Below are positions 21,833 through 30,900 of a DNA stretch of 64,000 nt, in pieces. Below the pieces are notes generated by a model. The model was given only the letters and a program-made list of their open reading frames with translations, was not told the origin of the DNA and made no database searches. How positions within the stretch are numbered: the stretch's first letter is position 1; every line of letters begins with the position of its first letter. Location: NCBI GenBank assembly GCA_039000515.1, contig JBCFYV010009882.1, positions 106,534,821-106,598,820 of the forward strand. Direction: 5' to 3'. A program made the translations under genes and the position numbers. Source of the DNA: Timema cristinae (taxonomy: Eukaryota > Arthropoda > Insecta > Phasmatodea > Timematidae).

Positions 21833-23002
21833 CTATGGTTTGCTCTCTATATCATCTGTCCAAGATTTTGCCTTATTTTCTAGGCCTGATAAAAATATCA
21901 CTATTTTGACTTTTTCATTTATTCTTTCTCCTTTAAATTTTGGAATAAGTGCTGATGACGTTTCTCTTAGTCCCTTAGCAAATAGGTTGGTAGTATCGTG
22001 TAAGTTACTAGATTCCCCTAGATTTGTTTGATTTTCAACCACAAAATCCGTAAGATTTTTATCTAGTTTTTCTACTGCCTTATTAAAGATCCCATCTATC
22101 TGTTCTTTAATTAAAATTTTATTTGTGTCTTGCTGAGAATCAAGTACTGATTTTACCTCATTTATTTCCTTTTCATTGTGTTCTACCTGAAGATCCAGAT
22201 TCCCAACTTTAATTTCTACTTCCTTCAACCCTTTAACTGATTCTTGTTCTATTGTTTCTATTTTATTTTTATTAGCTGAAATCTGTTCCATTAACTTGAA
22301 CTGTCCTTTCCTTAAGTTCTCTTGCTTCTCCAATAAAATCTTTTTTACATTTTCCTGTTCTAGTACTTTTTTATCTACCTCATTTAACTGTACTGCTAAG
22401 TTTTGATGAACTGTCTCTAATTGTTCTATTTTTTGCTCTACATAACCAAATCTCTGATCACAAACCTCCTTACTTAACTCTATTTTAGCACTCAGTTCTT
22501 TATTGATTTGTTCAAGTTTAGTCTGATTTGTATCTATTTTCTGATTAATTGCCTGGGTATTTGCATATATTATTTGATTAATTTCGTGTCTAGTTTCTTG
22601 GCTACTTGTATCTATTTTTTGATTAGTTTTTTCTATTTTCTGATTAGTTTCTTGGCTACTTGCTACTATTTGCTGTAACATTTTCTGATTACTTTCTTGT
22701 AACATTCTCTGATTACTTTCTTGTAACATTTTCATAAGTTGATTTAAATCTACTATCGGTTGCTGCACCATTGTTAGTTCCCTACTCTTTTCTCTTTCTT
22801 CCTCATCTACTATAACATTTCTTTCTTTTTCTGTCCTATCTCCTTCTCTCTCTCCCTCTGCAAATGACTCTTCATTGTCCTGTTCACTTTCCCTTATTTC
22901 CTCATTTGATTGATCTAGACCTAACTGATTCCTTGGTCTATTTTCATATGTTACCTCTTCAGAACAGCTACTAGCGTCACTCTTATCATTTGAATCTGCC
23001 AT
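21833..23002 (-). CDS. Gag-like coiled-coil protein of the inner LTR element (truncated)
   Basis: 389 codons starting at 23002, preceded by a leader, primer site and LTR in the correct order. Residues 1-75 are acidic and Ser/Glu-rich. About 80-330 is a long coiled coil rich in Q, N, K and E, with repeated blocks such as LQESNQ and TNQKID. About 350-389 carries a gag-type LIPKFKGE motif, after which the capsid domain is missing and the frame ends at TDDIESKP. In the family, such a protein would form the particle shell with the element's RNA. Here the C-terminal truncation and absence of an adjacent pol argue that it is non-autonomous. The intact long frame suggests it is not old. A host coiled-coil protein is a less likely alternative given the LTR context. 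Confidence 0.65.
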   Translation of the reverse strand: MADSNDKSDASSCSEEVTYENRPRNQLGLDQSNEEIRESEQDNEESFAEGEREGDRTEKERNVIVDEEEREKSRELTMVQQPIVDLNQLMKMLQESNQRMLQESNQKMLQQIVASSQETNQKIEKTNQKIDTSSQETRHEINQIIYANTQAINQKIDTNQTKLEQINKELSAKIELSKEVCDQRFGYVEQKIEQLETVHQNLAVQLNEVDKKVLEQENVKKILLEKQENLRKGQFKLMEQISANKNKIETIEQESVKGLKEVEIKVGNLDLQVEHNEKEINEVKSVLDSQQDTNKILIKEQIDGIFNKAVEKLDKNLTDFVVENQTNLGESSNLHDTTNLFAKGLRETSSALIPKFKGERINEKVKIVIFLSGLENKAKSWTDDIESKP

Positions 23003-23349
23003 TTTCTAATTATTGTTCCCTTAATTTAAATCACAAAAAAATTTATACTGTTCCACCCCCAAAATGCACAAATGACATAAAATAATTCTTCACTAACTAA
23101 TTTAAGTTTCTGTTGATGACTTATCTGTGATCTCTTCTTTGTACTCGTCTCCACCCTCAGTCTTCTCTTTGGTGATGGTTGATGGTACACTGCTTCCTGC
23201 TTTATCTTATCTTGGTCTTCGGCGTTGTCCTCTACTGCTTACCTCGGGGAGGTATCTCGTGCTGCCTCCATCCGTCCTCGGCGTTGCTTTGCTGCTTATC
23301 TCGGTCTTCGGCGTTGTCCTCTACTGCTTACCTTGGGGAGGTATCTCGT
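23003..23349 (-). other. Leader of the inner LTR element
   Basis: Untranslated leader between the inner primer site and the gag start. It aligns in order with 24244-24660 of the outer element (CTTAATTTAAAT..., TCTGTTGAT.ACTTATCTGT). It contains an internal duplication of a GTCTTCGGCGTTGTCCTCTA block at about 23215 and 23299. The open frames at 23127-23418 are on the other strand and look incidental. Confidence 0.65.
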
Positions 23350-23369
23350 GCCCCTAAGTTGGGAAGCCA
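23350..23369 (-). promoter_or_regulatory. Primer-binding site of the inner element
   Basis: The minus strand reads TGGCTTCCCAACTTAGGGGC, a degenerate form of the tRNA-Lys primer site found at the outer LTR, immediately next to the inner LTR. Confidence 0.6.
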
Positions 23370-24216
23370 ATTGAAATGTTCTGGAATTATGGGTCCCTAC
23401 GTTTTGCGCCAATTGTGATGCTCTGGAATATTACTGCCCCGCGATGGAGCCAATTGTGGTGTTCTGATAGTTTACTGCGATGGGCGCCAATTGAGATGAT
23501 CTGGTTCGTCGTGTTGAGCGTCGATTGAAGTTACACCGTTTAATTAGCTGGTAATTGCCCCGTGGTCGAGCACTAATTAAATCCGTCCGGTTTTTTGATG
23601 TTGTGAGTTAATTGGTATTTATAGCCCCGTGATCGAGCGCCAATTAAAGAATTATAATTAATACACACTTATTAGTTTGACATGTTTTTTATTTCTGAAT
23701 CTCTGTTTATTTAATGAGAAAATATATCATGTCGTTGAAATATATACGCGGCCTATTGTATGAGCGCGGACAGGTGTTGTTGGACGCCAAGTGCCCAAGT
23801 GAGTTCTGTCAGTTCTGGACACCAACTTCCCTTACATTGCACCATTCTTCGTATATATCCATTGCTCATGGAAGCTTCGAGAAGGTTTAGTTTAGAAAAA
23901 CAAAATACAAGACAAAAACATCTTGGTTTTACTGGAAGGTCCGAGAGCCGGAAACTGACTCAAGTTACATTTTAAAATCTCTATTCGAACCTTCGAGAAG
24001 AGGAAGTTATTATTTTAAATTGTCAACCTGACTTGGCTGGTGTCACGTGCGTGACGTAACTGATCAGTGGCTTTTGCCTTCTTAGAAGAAGAAGTGCTTT
24101 AAGCGCCATTTAATATACTACATAATTTAAATAAAATTAAATACGTTTATAAAATTAGGACGATATTATTGTTAATGCTTTCACATACTTTTCGGGGGCA
24201 AATCAATTACATTACA
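23370..24216 (-). repeat. Diverged inner LTR
   Basis: About 847 bp, begins TGTAATGTAATTGATTTGCC on the minus strand. It is clearly related to the outer LTRs but much more diverged (shared blocks CCCCGTGATCGAGC, TGGTGTCACGTGCGTGAC-like and AGAAGTGCTTTAAGCGCCA). It is followed by its own primer site, leader and gag. Only one copy of this LTR type was seen in the window. Confidence 0.75.
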
Positions 24217-24243
24217 AGGTTCTCTTATTACTTCCTCTGCCAT
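24217..24243 (-). pseudogene. First nine codons of the outer gag
   Basis: The start codon at 24243 follows a leader homologous to that before the 389-aa ORF. The frame reads MAEEVIREP and is then interrupted by the TGTAATG start of the inner LTR. The rest of this gag copy was not found to the left. Confidence 0.6.
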
Positions 24244-24666
24244 GTTTTAATTATTGTTTTCCCTTAATTTAAATTATAATAAAAACACTATTCCACCCCA
24301 AAATACACGATTGAAATGACAATCTTCACTGAAATAAATTTAAGTAATTGTACATAGTTTCTGTTGATCACTTATCTGTTAACCTCTTCCTTGTCCTCTG
24401 TGTCACCCCCACTCTAAGTCCTTGATGACGCGCTGCCTCCAATGGTCTTCGCGCCGCCCCTTGCTGACTCTGCCTCCAACTGTCCTTGATGATGCACTGC
24501 CTCCAATGGTCCTTGGCGCTGCTGCCTGCTGCTATTGTTGGTGATGTGTCGCTTCCATCTCTCCTCGACGCTGCTTCCAATTATCTCGGTTCTCGACGCT
24601 GCTTCTTGCTGCTCTCGGTTATGCACCTCTAGTTTTCTCGGAGATTCGTGATTCGTGGTATTTCGT
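24244..24666 (-). other. Leader of the outer LTR element
   Basis: Untranslated leader. It contains several degenerate GCTGCCTCCAATGGTCCTTG-like blocks (about 24430-24540). The 70-aa frames across it are products of this repetition. Confidence 0.55.
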
Positions 24667-24684
24667 GCCCCACGTTGGCCGCCA
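24667..24684 (-). promoter_or_regulatory. tRNA-Lys primer-binding site
   Basis: The minus strand reads TGGCGGCCAACGTGGGGC, two bases from the LTR end. This is complementary to the 3' end of the metazoan tRNA-Lys(CUU) (GCCCCACGTTGGGCGCCA) with a single mismatch. It is the minus-strand DNA priming site and supports the LTR boundary chosen. Confidence 0.8.
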
Positions 24685-24686
24685 TT

Positions 24687-25596
24687 TATAGTATTATGTT
24701 ATTACTCGCCACGTGTTGGGCGTCATTTATAACACTTCTGAATTAATTAGCTGATAATTGCCCCGTGATCGAGCACTAATTAAAGCGGTACGGTACCTTG
24801 ATGATATAATTGGTAATTATAGCCCCGTGATCGAGCGCCAATTGTTGAACTATTGAATTAATCGCCCCTCAGTGGGCCCCATTTATAACAATCCTGTTGC
24901 TGCCTCTACGTTTTGCGCCTTTTATAATATTATTCAATTATGTTGATGATAATTGCCTCGTTTTTGGGAGATATTTATAACCTTTAAAATAATACACAAT
25001 TATTAGGTTAGATGTGATTTTATTTTAATATCACTATTGTCTTGATCGTAAAACTGATCATGTCATTAACTATTTCGAGACGCGACTGATAATGAATACA
25101 CGACCGTACATATTGAAGACTGGAGTGACAGACACAGTCACAGCCAGAGTGCTAGTCTCAGTCAGAGCTATTGAGCCAGTGCTATGAGCCACTGTCGATT
25201 ATTTCACCACGCCAAGTATATAACTCACTTCAAAAAGAACATTCTCGAAGTAGGTGGTATAAAAAATTTAAAAAATAAAACAGCTCGGTGGCAGTAGAAG
25301 GTCCGATAGCAGGAAGCTGCCTCAAATTACCTTTTAAAATTTCTATTTGATCTTTCCAGAACAGGAAGTTATTATTTATTAAAAACCTCAAATTGCCATA
25401 TTGACTCACTTAGCGTCATGCGCTCTGACGTCACTTATCAGTGGCTCGTGCCTTCTTAGAAGAAGATGAAGAAGTGCTTTAAGCGCCACGTAATATATTA
25501 TAAAGTTCAAATAAAATTAAATATGTTTATAAAATTAGGACGATATTATTGTCAATGCTCTCACATATTCTTTAGGGGCAAATCAGTAACATTACA
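24687..25596 (-). repeat. 5' LTR of the mosaic element
   Basis: 910 bp, partner of 17199-18105. Differences between the two are few substitutions and small indels (for example at about 25095-25100 and 25247-25290), implying a fairly recent insertion. Confidence 0.88.
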
Positions 25597-25600
25597 AGAT

Positions 25601-26344
25601 GTTATGCTGAGAATATGCTTGTTTAGATCGGAATGCAATTGTTCTGAGTTGACATTCTTTACTATCCACTTCCTTACATGTTACTTCCAACAACTCTGAA
25701 GAGTTAATGGCTGACCAGTACAGTAATCACTGGTGGGATTATCTGTTAGTACTAGATGGGTTGCTTGAGAAAAAGACTATAACTAATCTCTGGAGTATTG
25801 ATGATATTGTTCTTATATTAATGAATCTCCTCTAACCAGCGGTCCAACTAGCTGCAACCCTACAGAATGGAAGATGTAGGAACGTAGGAGTTCACCTACA
25901 AACACCTCCATAGACACTAAAGAGAGGGATATAGGTAGCCACCTCGTTTCGCCCACCTTGGCTGTTCTGGCCACTAAGTATGCCTAGTAAACAGACACCT
26001 ATCTCAAGTCAGTGTTCCTTTTCATGTCACATTAATCACATGCCATAAGACACCACATCCAAGGTGTCCATACAGTGTTTAATGCTGACACACTATTCCT
26101 TTTTACACCTCATACATGTTTGGATCCCACCCAAACCCCTAAACAAGCCACACCCTATCTTCAGGCACCCTCCTCCACAACAAATACCAATAAACAAGTT
26201 TTTAATACACTCTTTTACACCGTTCCACATCATGATATGATTTGTACTCCTTCATTGGTTAATTGAGTTTTTGTCACTGGGTCTTTATTACTTGTTTGGG
26301 TTTAAACAAATATACTAATTAATCTAATGTGTTAAGAATGAGGA
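25601..26344. other. No gene recognised
   Basis: Unique-looking sequence. A 63-aa open frame at 26075-26266 has no recognisable domain. Confidence 0.4.
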
Positions 26345-26510
26345 AGTTTGGATTTGGAGGAAGTGTACCAACATTGGTATGAAGGGAGAGTGGAAAAGTA
26401 TTTAGTATAAAACCATCCTTAGTACACCTGGCCGAGATTCAATTCCCGATTTTCCTGTCATTGGGAGTCCAGCCAATTTGAGAGTGATGGCTTAAACTAT
26501 TCAACCACCG
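26345..26510 (-). mobile_element. SINE-B fragment
   Basis: The complement carries GAATTGAATCTCGGCCAGG (B-box side) followed by CTCCCTTCATACCAATG and GGTACACTTCCTCCAAATCC, in the order of SINE-B. The 3' tail is missing. Confidence 0.65.
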
Positions 26511-26668
26511 AAGTAGGTTTATTTTTTCTCAGCCATTTAATGTCCTAAATGATTGTTATAACAAGTAATACACCTTATCTATCATTATTGATTTAATTTT
26601 CAGCACCTAAATACATAGATAAAAATAATTGTGGTAACAAAATCAAACACAAAAAATACTTGAAACAA

Positions 26669-26671
<3 letters not shown>

Positions 26672-26730
<59 letters not shown>
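26672..26730. repeat. (TA)n microsatellite
   Basis: About 59 bp of uninterrupted TA dinucleotides. The interval 26731-27250 between this and the next SINE shows no gene. Confidence 0.95.
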
Positions 26731-26733
<3 letters not shown>

Positions 26734-27254
26734 AAATATTTTTATATTGTCTAGACCTACCGCCCTTCCACAATTTCACTATAACTAAGCAATCAAAAGC
26801 AATAAAAGGAAATTACTTGGGCGTCACCTGACCTTGCCCCATTTAAAAAAGTAGTCGACTCCATTTCTCCTATTGCTATCCACCAACCCCTGAGAGGTGA
26901 AGGCTCAGAGCTAGCTCTGAAAGGGGAGAAAGGCACCAAAGTTTGAATTGAAACACACAACACCCCAATGAGAGTTGTAAATACAAGTGATGAGACCAGT
27001 TCTTATAGCATTGCTATATGAGAATCCCTCAGGTTTCTCAGAATTGTATTGATGCTTTTTTTTAAATTGTTTACTATATATATACTTAAAAGTTTATTTA
27101 TATCAAAAAAGATATTAATTTTCAATAATTATTAAACAGTGTTAAACCCTTGAAGCGCCATGGATGAGGCGCTCCTGTACGATATATGAAAGTTACATTT
27201 TGCACATCAATTATATTTGTTATATGTTGCACATTAATTGTATTTGTTATATAC

Positions 27255-27445
27255 ATCCTTCACCTCTGACAAGACATGTATTAATCACATCTTGTGAATG
27301 TGTGGAATGCCAGGCCTCCACCGTGGTTCGGATTCCACGTTAAACTGTAGGTCCTTCATTTCATCTCACAATCACCCTACCATTACACATTAGCGTAAGT
27401 GCATATAACCTGAACAGGTAGTAAGACGCTGTGCTAATAATAATT
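27255..27445 (+). mobile_element. SINE-A, 5'-truncated copy upstream of the PM20D1-like start exon
   Basis: Lacks the tRNA head. It has a variant insertion (GACATGTATTAATCACATCTT) also seen in the copy at 48158, which marks a subfamily. It ends GTAGTAAGACGCTGTGC and TAA triplets about 150 bp before the first coding exon of the host gene. Confidence 0.88.
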
Positions 27446-27596
27446 TTACATACACTTTTTGTTTCTGCACATGTGTGTAAAATGTATTTGTAAATATGTG
27501 TGTATAATAAATTTAGGGATTTATGAGGTTGTACACATGTTCTCTACATAAGTTGCTCTCTTAAGACCAAATAATAATGTAACCACTTCTCTTTCC

Positions 27597-27598
27597 AG
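27597..27598 (+). other. Splice acceptor before the start exon (5'-UTR intron)
   Basis: The pyrimidine tract CTTCTCTTTCCAG ends at 27598, nine bases before the ATG at 27608. A strong acceptor this close to the start implies an upstream noncoding exon, whose location and promoter I could not identify. Confidence 0.7.
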
Positions 27599-27607
27599 TG
27601 TATAGTA

Positions 27608-27929
27608 ATGGGTCTCTCCAGTAAACGCAAAGGTCGCTGGAGGTATCGCTTCTGGCAGAAAATGTTTCTTACTCTAATTGGACTTCCTCTTTTGGTTGGC
27701 CTGGTTTTGGGTTTTGTGGCTATTTTTCGAGCGGTTTTTGTAACTCAACTTGATGGCTCAATGCTTCACATTATTAACGACCAAGAAACTCAGGATATTG
27801 TTGATGAATCACAAAGTATGGAAAGGGCCGAAAGATTAGCTGGAGCTTTGAAAATTGCCACCATATCTTATGATACAGATCATCAAGAAAACGAAAATCT
27901 TCTTGCCTTTATTAGATATCTGGAAAAAG
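27608..27929 (+). CDS. PM20D1-like: PM20D1-like coding exon 1
   Basis: Start codon with G at -3 and +4. Encodes the basic N-terminus, the hydrophobic segment, and the helix with [16 protein letters not shown] that begins the M20 domain. Donor AAG|GTAATA; leaves one base of a split Gly codon. The open frame reading on to 28117 is intronic. Confidence 0.92.
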
Positions 27930-30900
27930 GTAATAATATTAATGAAAACCTAAAATTATTGAAAAGAATTTTCTCTTATTTTAAAAGTTCTGTATGCACT
28001 AGATTTTGTTTGTATTGTCTGCTGTACACAAAACTGTCAGCATCAATCAATGTTAATTTTCAATACATGGATTGTTATACATGTTGTTCCACTTTGTACA
28101 TATACTCACTTATTTAAAATACTATTACCCATTTCGGTGTCCATATGGTCTCCGGCGCTACTCTCGCAATAGACTAGACTGATGATGACAGGGAGATCAT
28201 GGTTTGATCCTGGTCAGGTATACTGAGGGTGGTTTTTCAATCTCCATACAAATGTGGGTATACTTCCTCTAAATGCATCCTTCCTCATCCATAACCGAGT
28301 AGCGTAAGTAGTACATAAGTATATAGCCCGAACAGGTAGTAAGATGCAGTGCCAAATATAAATTTAAAACACTATTAACTTCAGCTAAGTTGCTTCTCTA
28401 CACTTTACTTAAACACAACAACTGACAGTTAGAATAGACAATTTCATTTGCCCAGTTCATAAGCACAAGTATTTTATCTTTACATATCATGTAACTGTAA
28501 AACTTTTACAAATATTATGCTTTGTTTCATTTGAATATGAAAAATAAATATGAACAAAACTAAAGTATTTTCTATGTGTTAGTTTTGCTTCATTTGAGAA
28601 TGATTTGGTTCCCATAATTTAAAGTAGAAATGTATAGTTATAAATTGGAAATATATACTAGTTGAAAAATAAAATTTACTTTGAAGTATAAATTTGATAA
28701 AATTTCTGTTTCATTTAGAAAATAAAAACAATTGGATATAAATGGGTGTGTTTAGTATGAAATACAGCATAATTTTAACCATTTCATAAGCTGGTTACTC
28801 ACAATATTTGTTACTTGGTAGATGAAACGATGTTATACATGGAACACTATAAACTCTTTGTATGCCAACTATATTTATTCCATTGTATGTATGCTTGCAA
28901 TTGAGGAAATATTTTAAAAACTTGAATAAAACAAGGAATTGTTTCTAAGATTCCGTTTGAGAAAAAACCCAATTCAAATTTTTAAAGGATAGGCCTATGG
29001 GATAAAAACTCTGAATCAATTTATCTTTAATGAAATCAAAATGTTCAGCTTAACGTAACTGTACAAACAAAGCTGATGCTATAAAAGTGGAATAATGAAT
29101 AAAATCAAAATTATTATAATAGTAATGCAAATGAGGAAAAGCATGCTAATACTTGGTCAATAAGTTGTTAACATAGCACCTGCTGATAAGGAATATATAA
29201 CTCACAATATAAAAAACAATTTTACTGGTTGTCCTCTGTGGGTGTGAAACATGGTTTCTTACCTTACATGATAAAAACAAATTTGGGAGAGATAGGGTGT
29301 AATGAGGTGGACTGGATAGAATTAGCTCAAGATAGATGTAGGGTGTAATGAGGGGAACTGGATAGAACTAGCTCGAGATAGGGATAGGGTGTAACGAGGT
29401 GGACTGGATAGAACTAGCTCAAGATAAAGATAGGAGGCATACTTTTGGCAGCAATGGACTTTTGAGTGCTTAATGCCATAGAATAAGTAAGTTATGTAAA
29501 TGTAGTCATATAATATTAAAAGATCTCGAAGGAAAAAAAATCCACATAGTTTCCTATACCCATTTTAAAATAAGTTAAAACTATAGACAACATTTATCTT
29601 ACTGTGGTTTTTAATCTATTAATTAAGATCTACTGTGCTTAGACTTATCAATATGAATGCAGCATTACTATGCATAACTATGCTTATCTTTTTTTCAGGC
29701 TTTCCACTAATTCATAGTAGATCCTTTATAAAACGTGAAGTGATCAACAAATACAGCTTATTATTCACTGTGCAAGGCTTGACAAGAGGTAAACTTCCAT
29801 ACCTTCTGGCTTCTCATCTCGATGTTGTTCCTGTAGATGCCAAAGCCTGGGAATTTCCTCCTTTCAGTGGACGAATTGTCAATCGTACTTATGTATATGG
29901 ACGAGGTGCCATCGACGATAAGGCTGGTGTTATGGTGAATACATAATTATGTTAATTCATAAAGTAAAAAAATCATGAACATTTACTCAATATTTACAGA
30001 CTTGAAGATTACTCATTTGCTTTCTCCTAAATTCACAATATATATTTAACACATTATTTCTGAAAGACATATATTTATGTTTATTATAATCCCTAAATAC
30101 AGTAACTAATATACATAAATATATATCACAATGACGGTAATATACTATTTAATTTTCTAACTAGTGAATTCTTACATAACTCCCTTCCATCATCCCATTA
30201 TTTTTTACCACTCCCATATTCATCACCCCTTGATTATTGTTAAAAATGCTTTACAATGGTAGGCATAAAATATAAATTGAGTAGCCTGATATGTCTGATG
30301 ATATATCAAATTTATCCAAAGTACTACATGTGGGTTTTGAGTTGGGGCCTTAGATAGTTAAAATTACAAATAATTGTATGTCATATTGTCTGAAATACAG
30401 TTTATGTCGAGAGAATTGTGAAGCTAACAAGTTGACAAGACTGGCATGGCTAGTCTTGTACAGTGAACCTGTGATAGTGTCCTGGTAGAATAAAGTGAAC
30501 CCCATTCATGGATATACTCTGGTTTTGTTAATATTTTGTTTAGATCATGGATCTTTAACTAATTACATACATAACACTGGCGATGATGAATCTACATTAT
30601 AAAACCAATACGTCTTGAAATTAGATTACATTGTATGTGTATTAATTAAATTTGAGCCGTTCACGCCCATTATAGTTTAAAATGGTGGATAATGATGCAC
30701 AAGTTACAAGAATAAATTCTGTTGGTCCACAAGTATAACTTTTTCAAAACTACATGGACCAGCTAACGGCTTTTTTCAATGTGAATAAAACTGAAGAAAG
30801 TGAGAAAGTTCTTATGTTTATAGGCAGAACTGTATCCAGTACTAAAAAAACAGCTTGTTACCCGTTGATCCTCTTCAAAAGTCATAAGTAGATTTGGTTA

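Larger units (their letters stand above)
17195..25600 (-). mobile_element. Mosaic Gypsy-like LTR retrotransposon
   Basis: An 8.4-kb element bounded by direct repeats 17199-18105 and 24687-25596 (about 0.9 kb, nearly identical) with 4-bp target duplications AGAT at 17195-17198 and 25597-25600. Orientation is minus: the polypurine tract abuts the left LTR and the primer-binding site abuts the right LTR. The gag start is cut at codon 9 by a diverged LTR (23370-24216) followed by a second leader and a 389-aa gag-like ORF. Protease, reverse transcriptase, RNase H and integrase were not found. About 3.4 kb of noncoding DNA, with a SINE insertion, separates the coding remnants from the 3' LTR. The 4-bp duplication and tRNA-Lys primer suit Ty3/Gypsy. 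Confidence 0.85.

Noticed and set aside
23127..23418. Plus-strand 76- and 79-aa ORFs
   Set aside because: They lie in the untranslated leader of the minus-strand LTR element and come from an internal duplication.
27930..28117. Extension of the first exon as a 169-aa ORF
   Set aside because: A strong donor at 27930 joins in phase to exon 2, and the extension has no similarity to M20 proteins.
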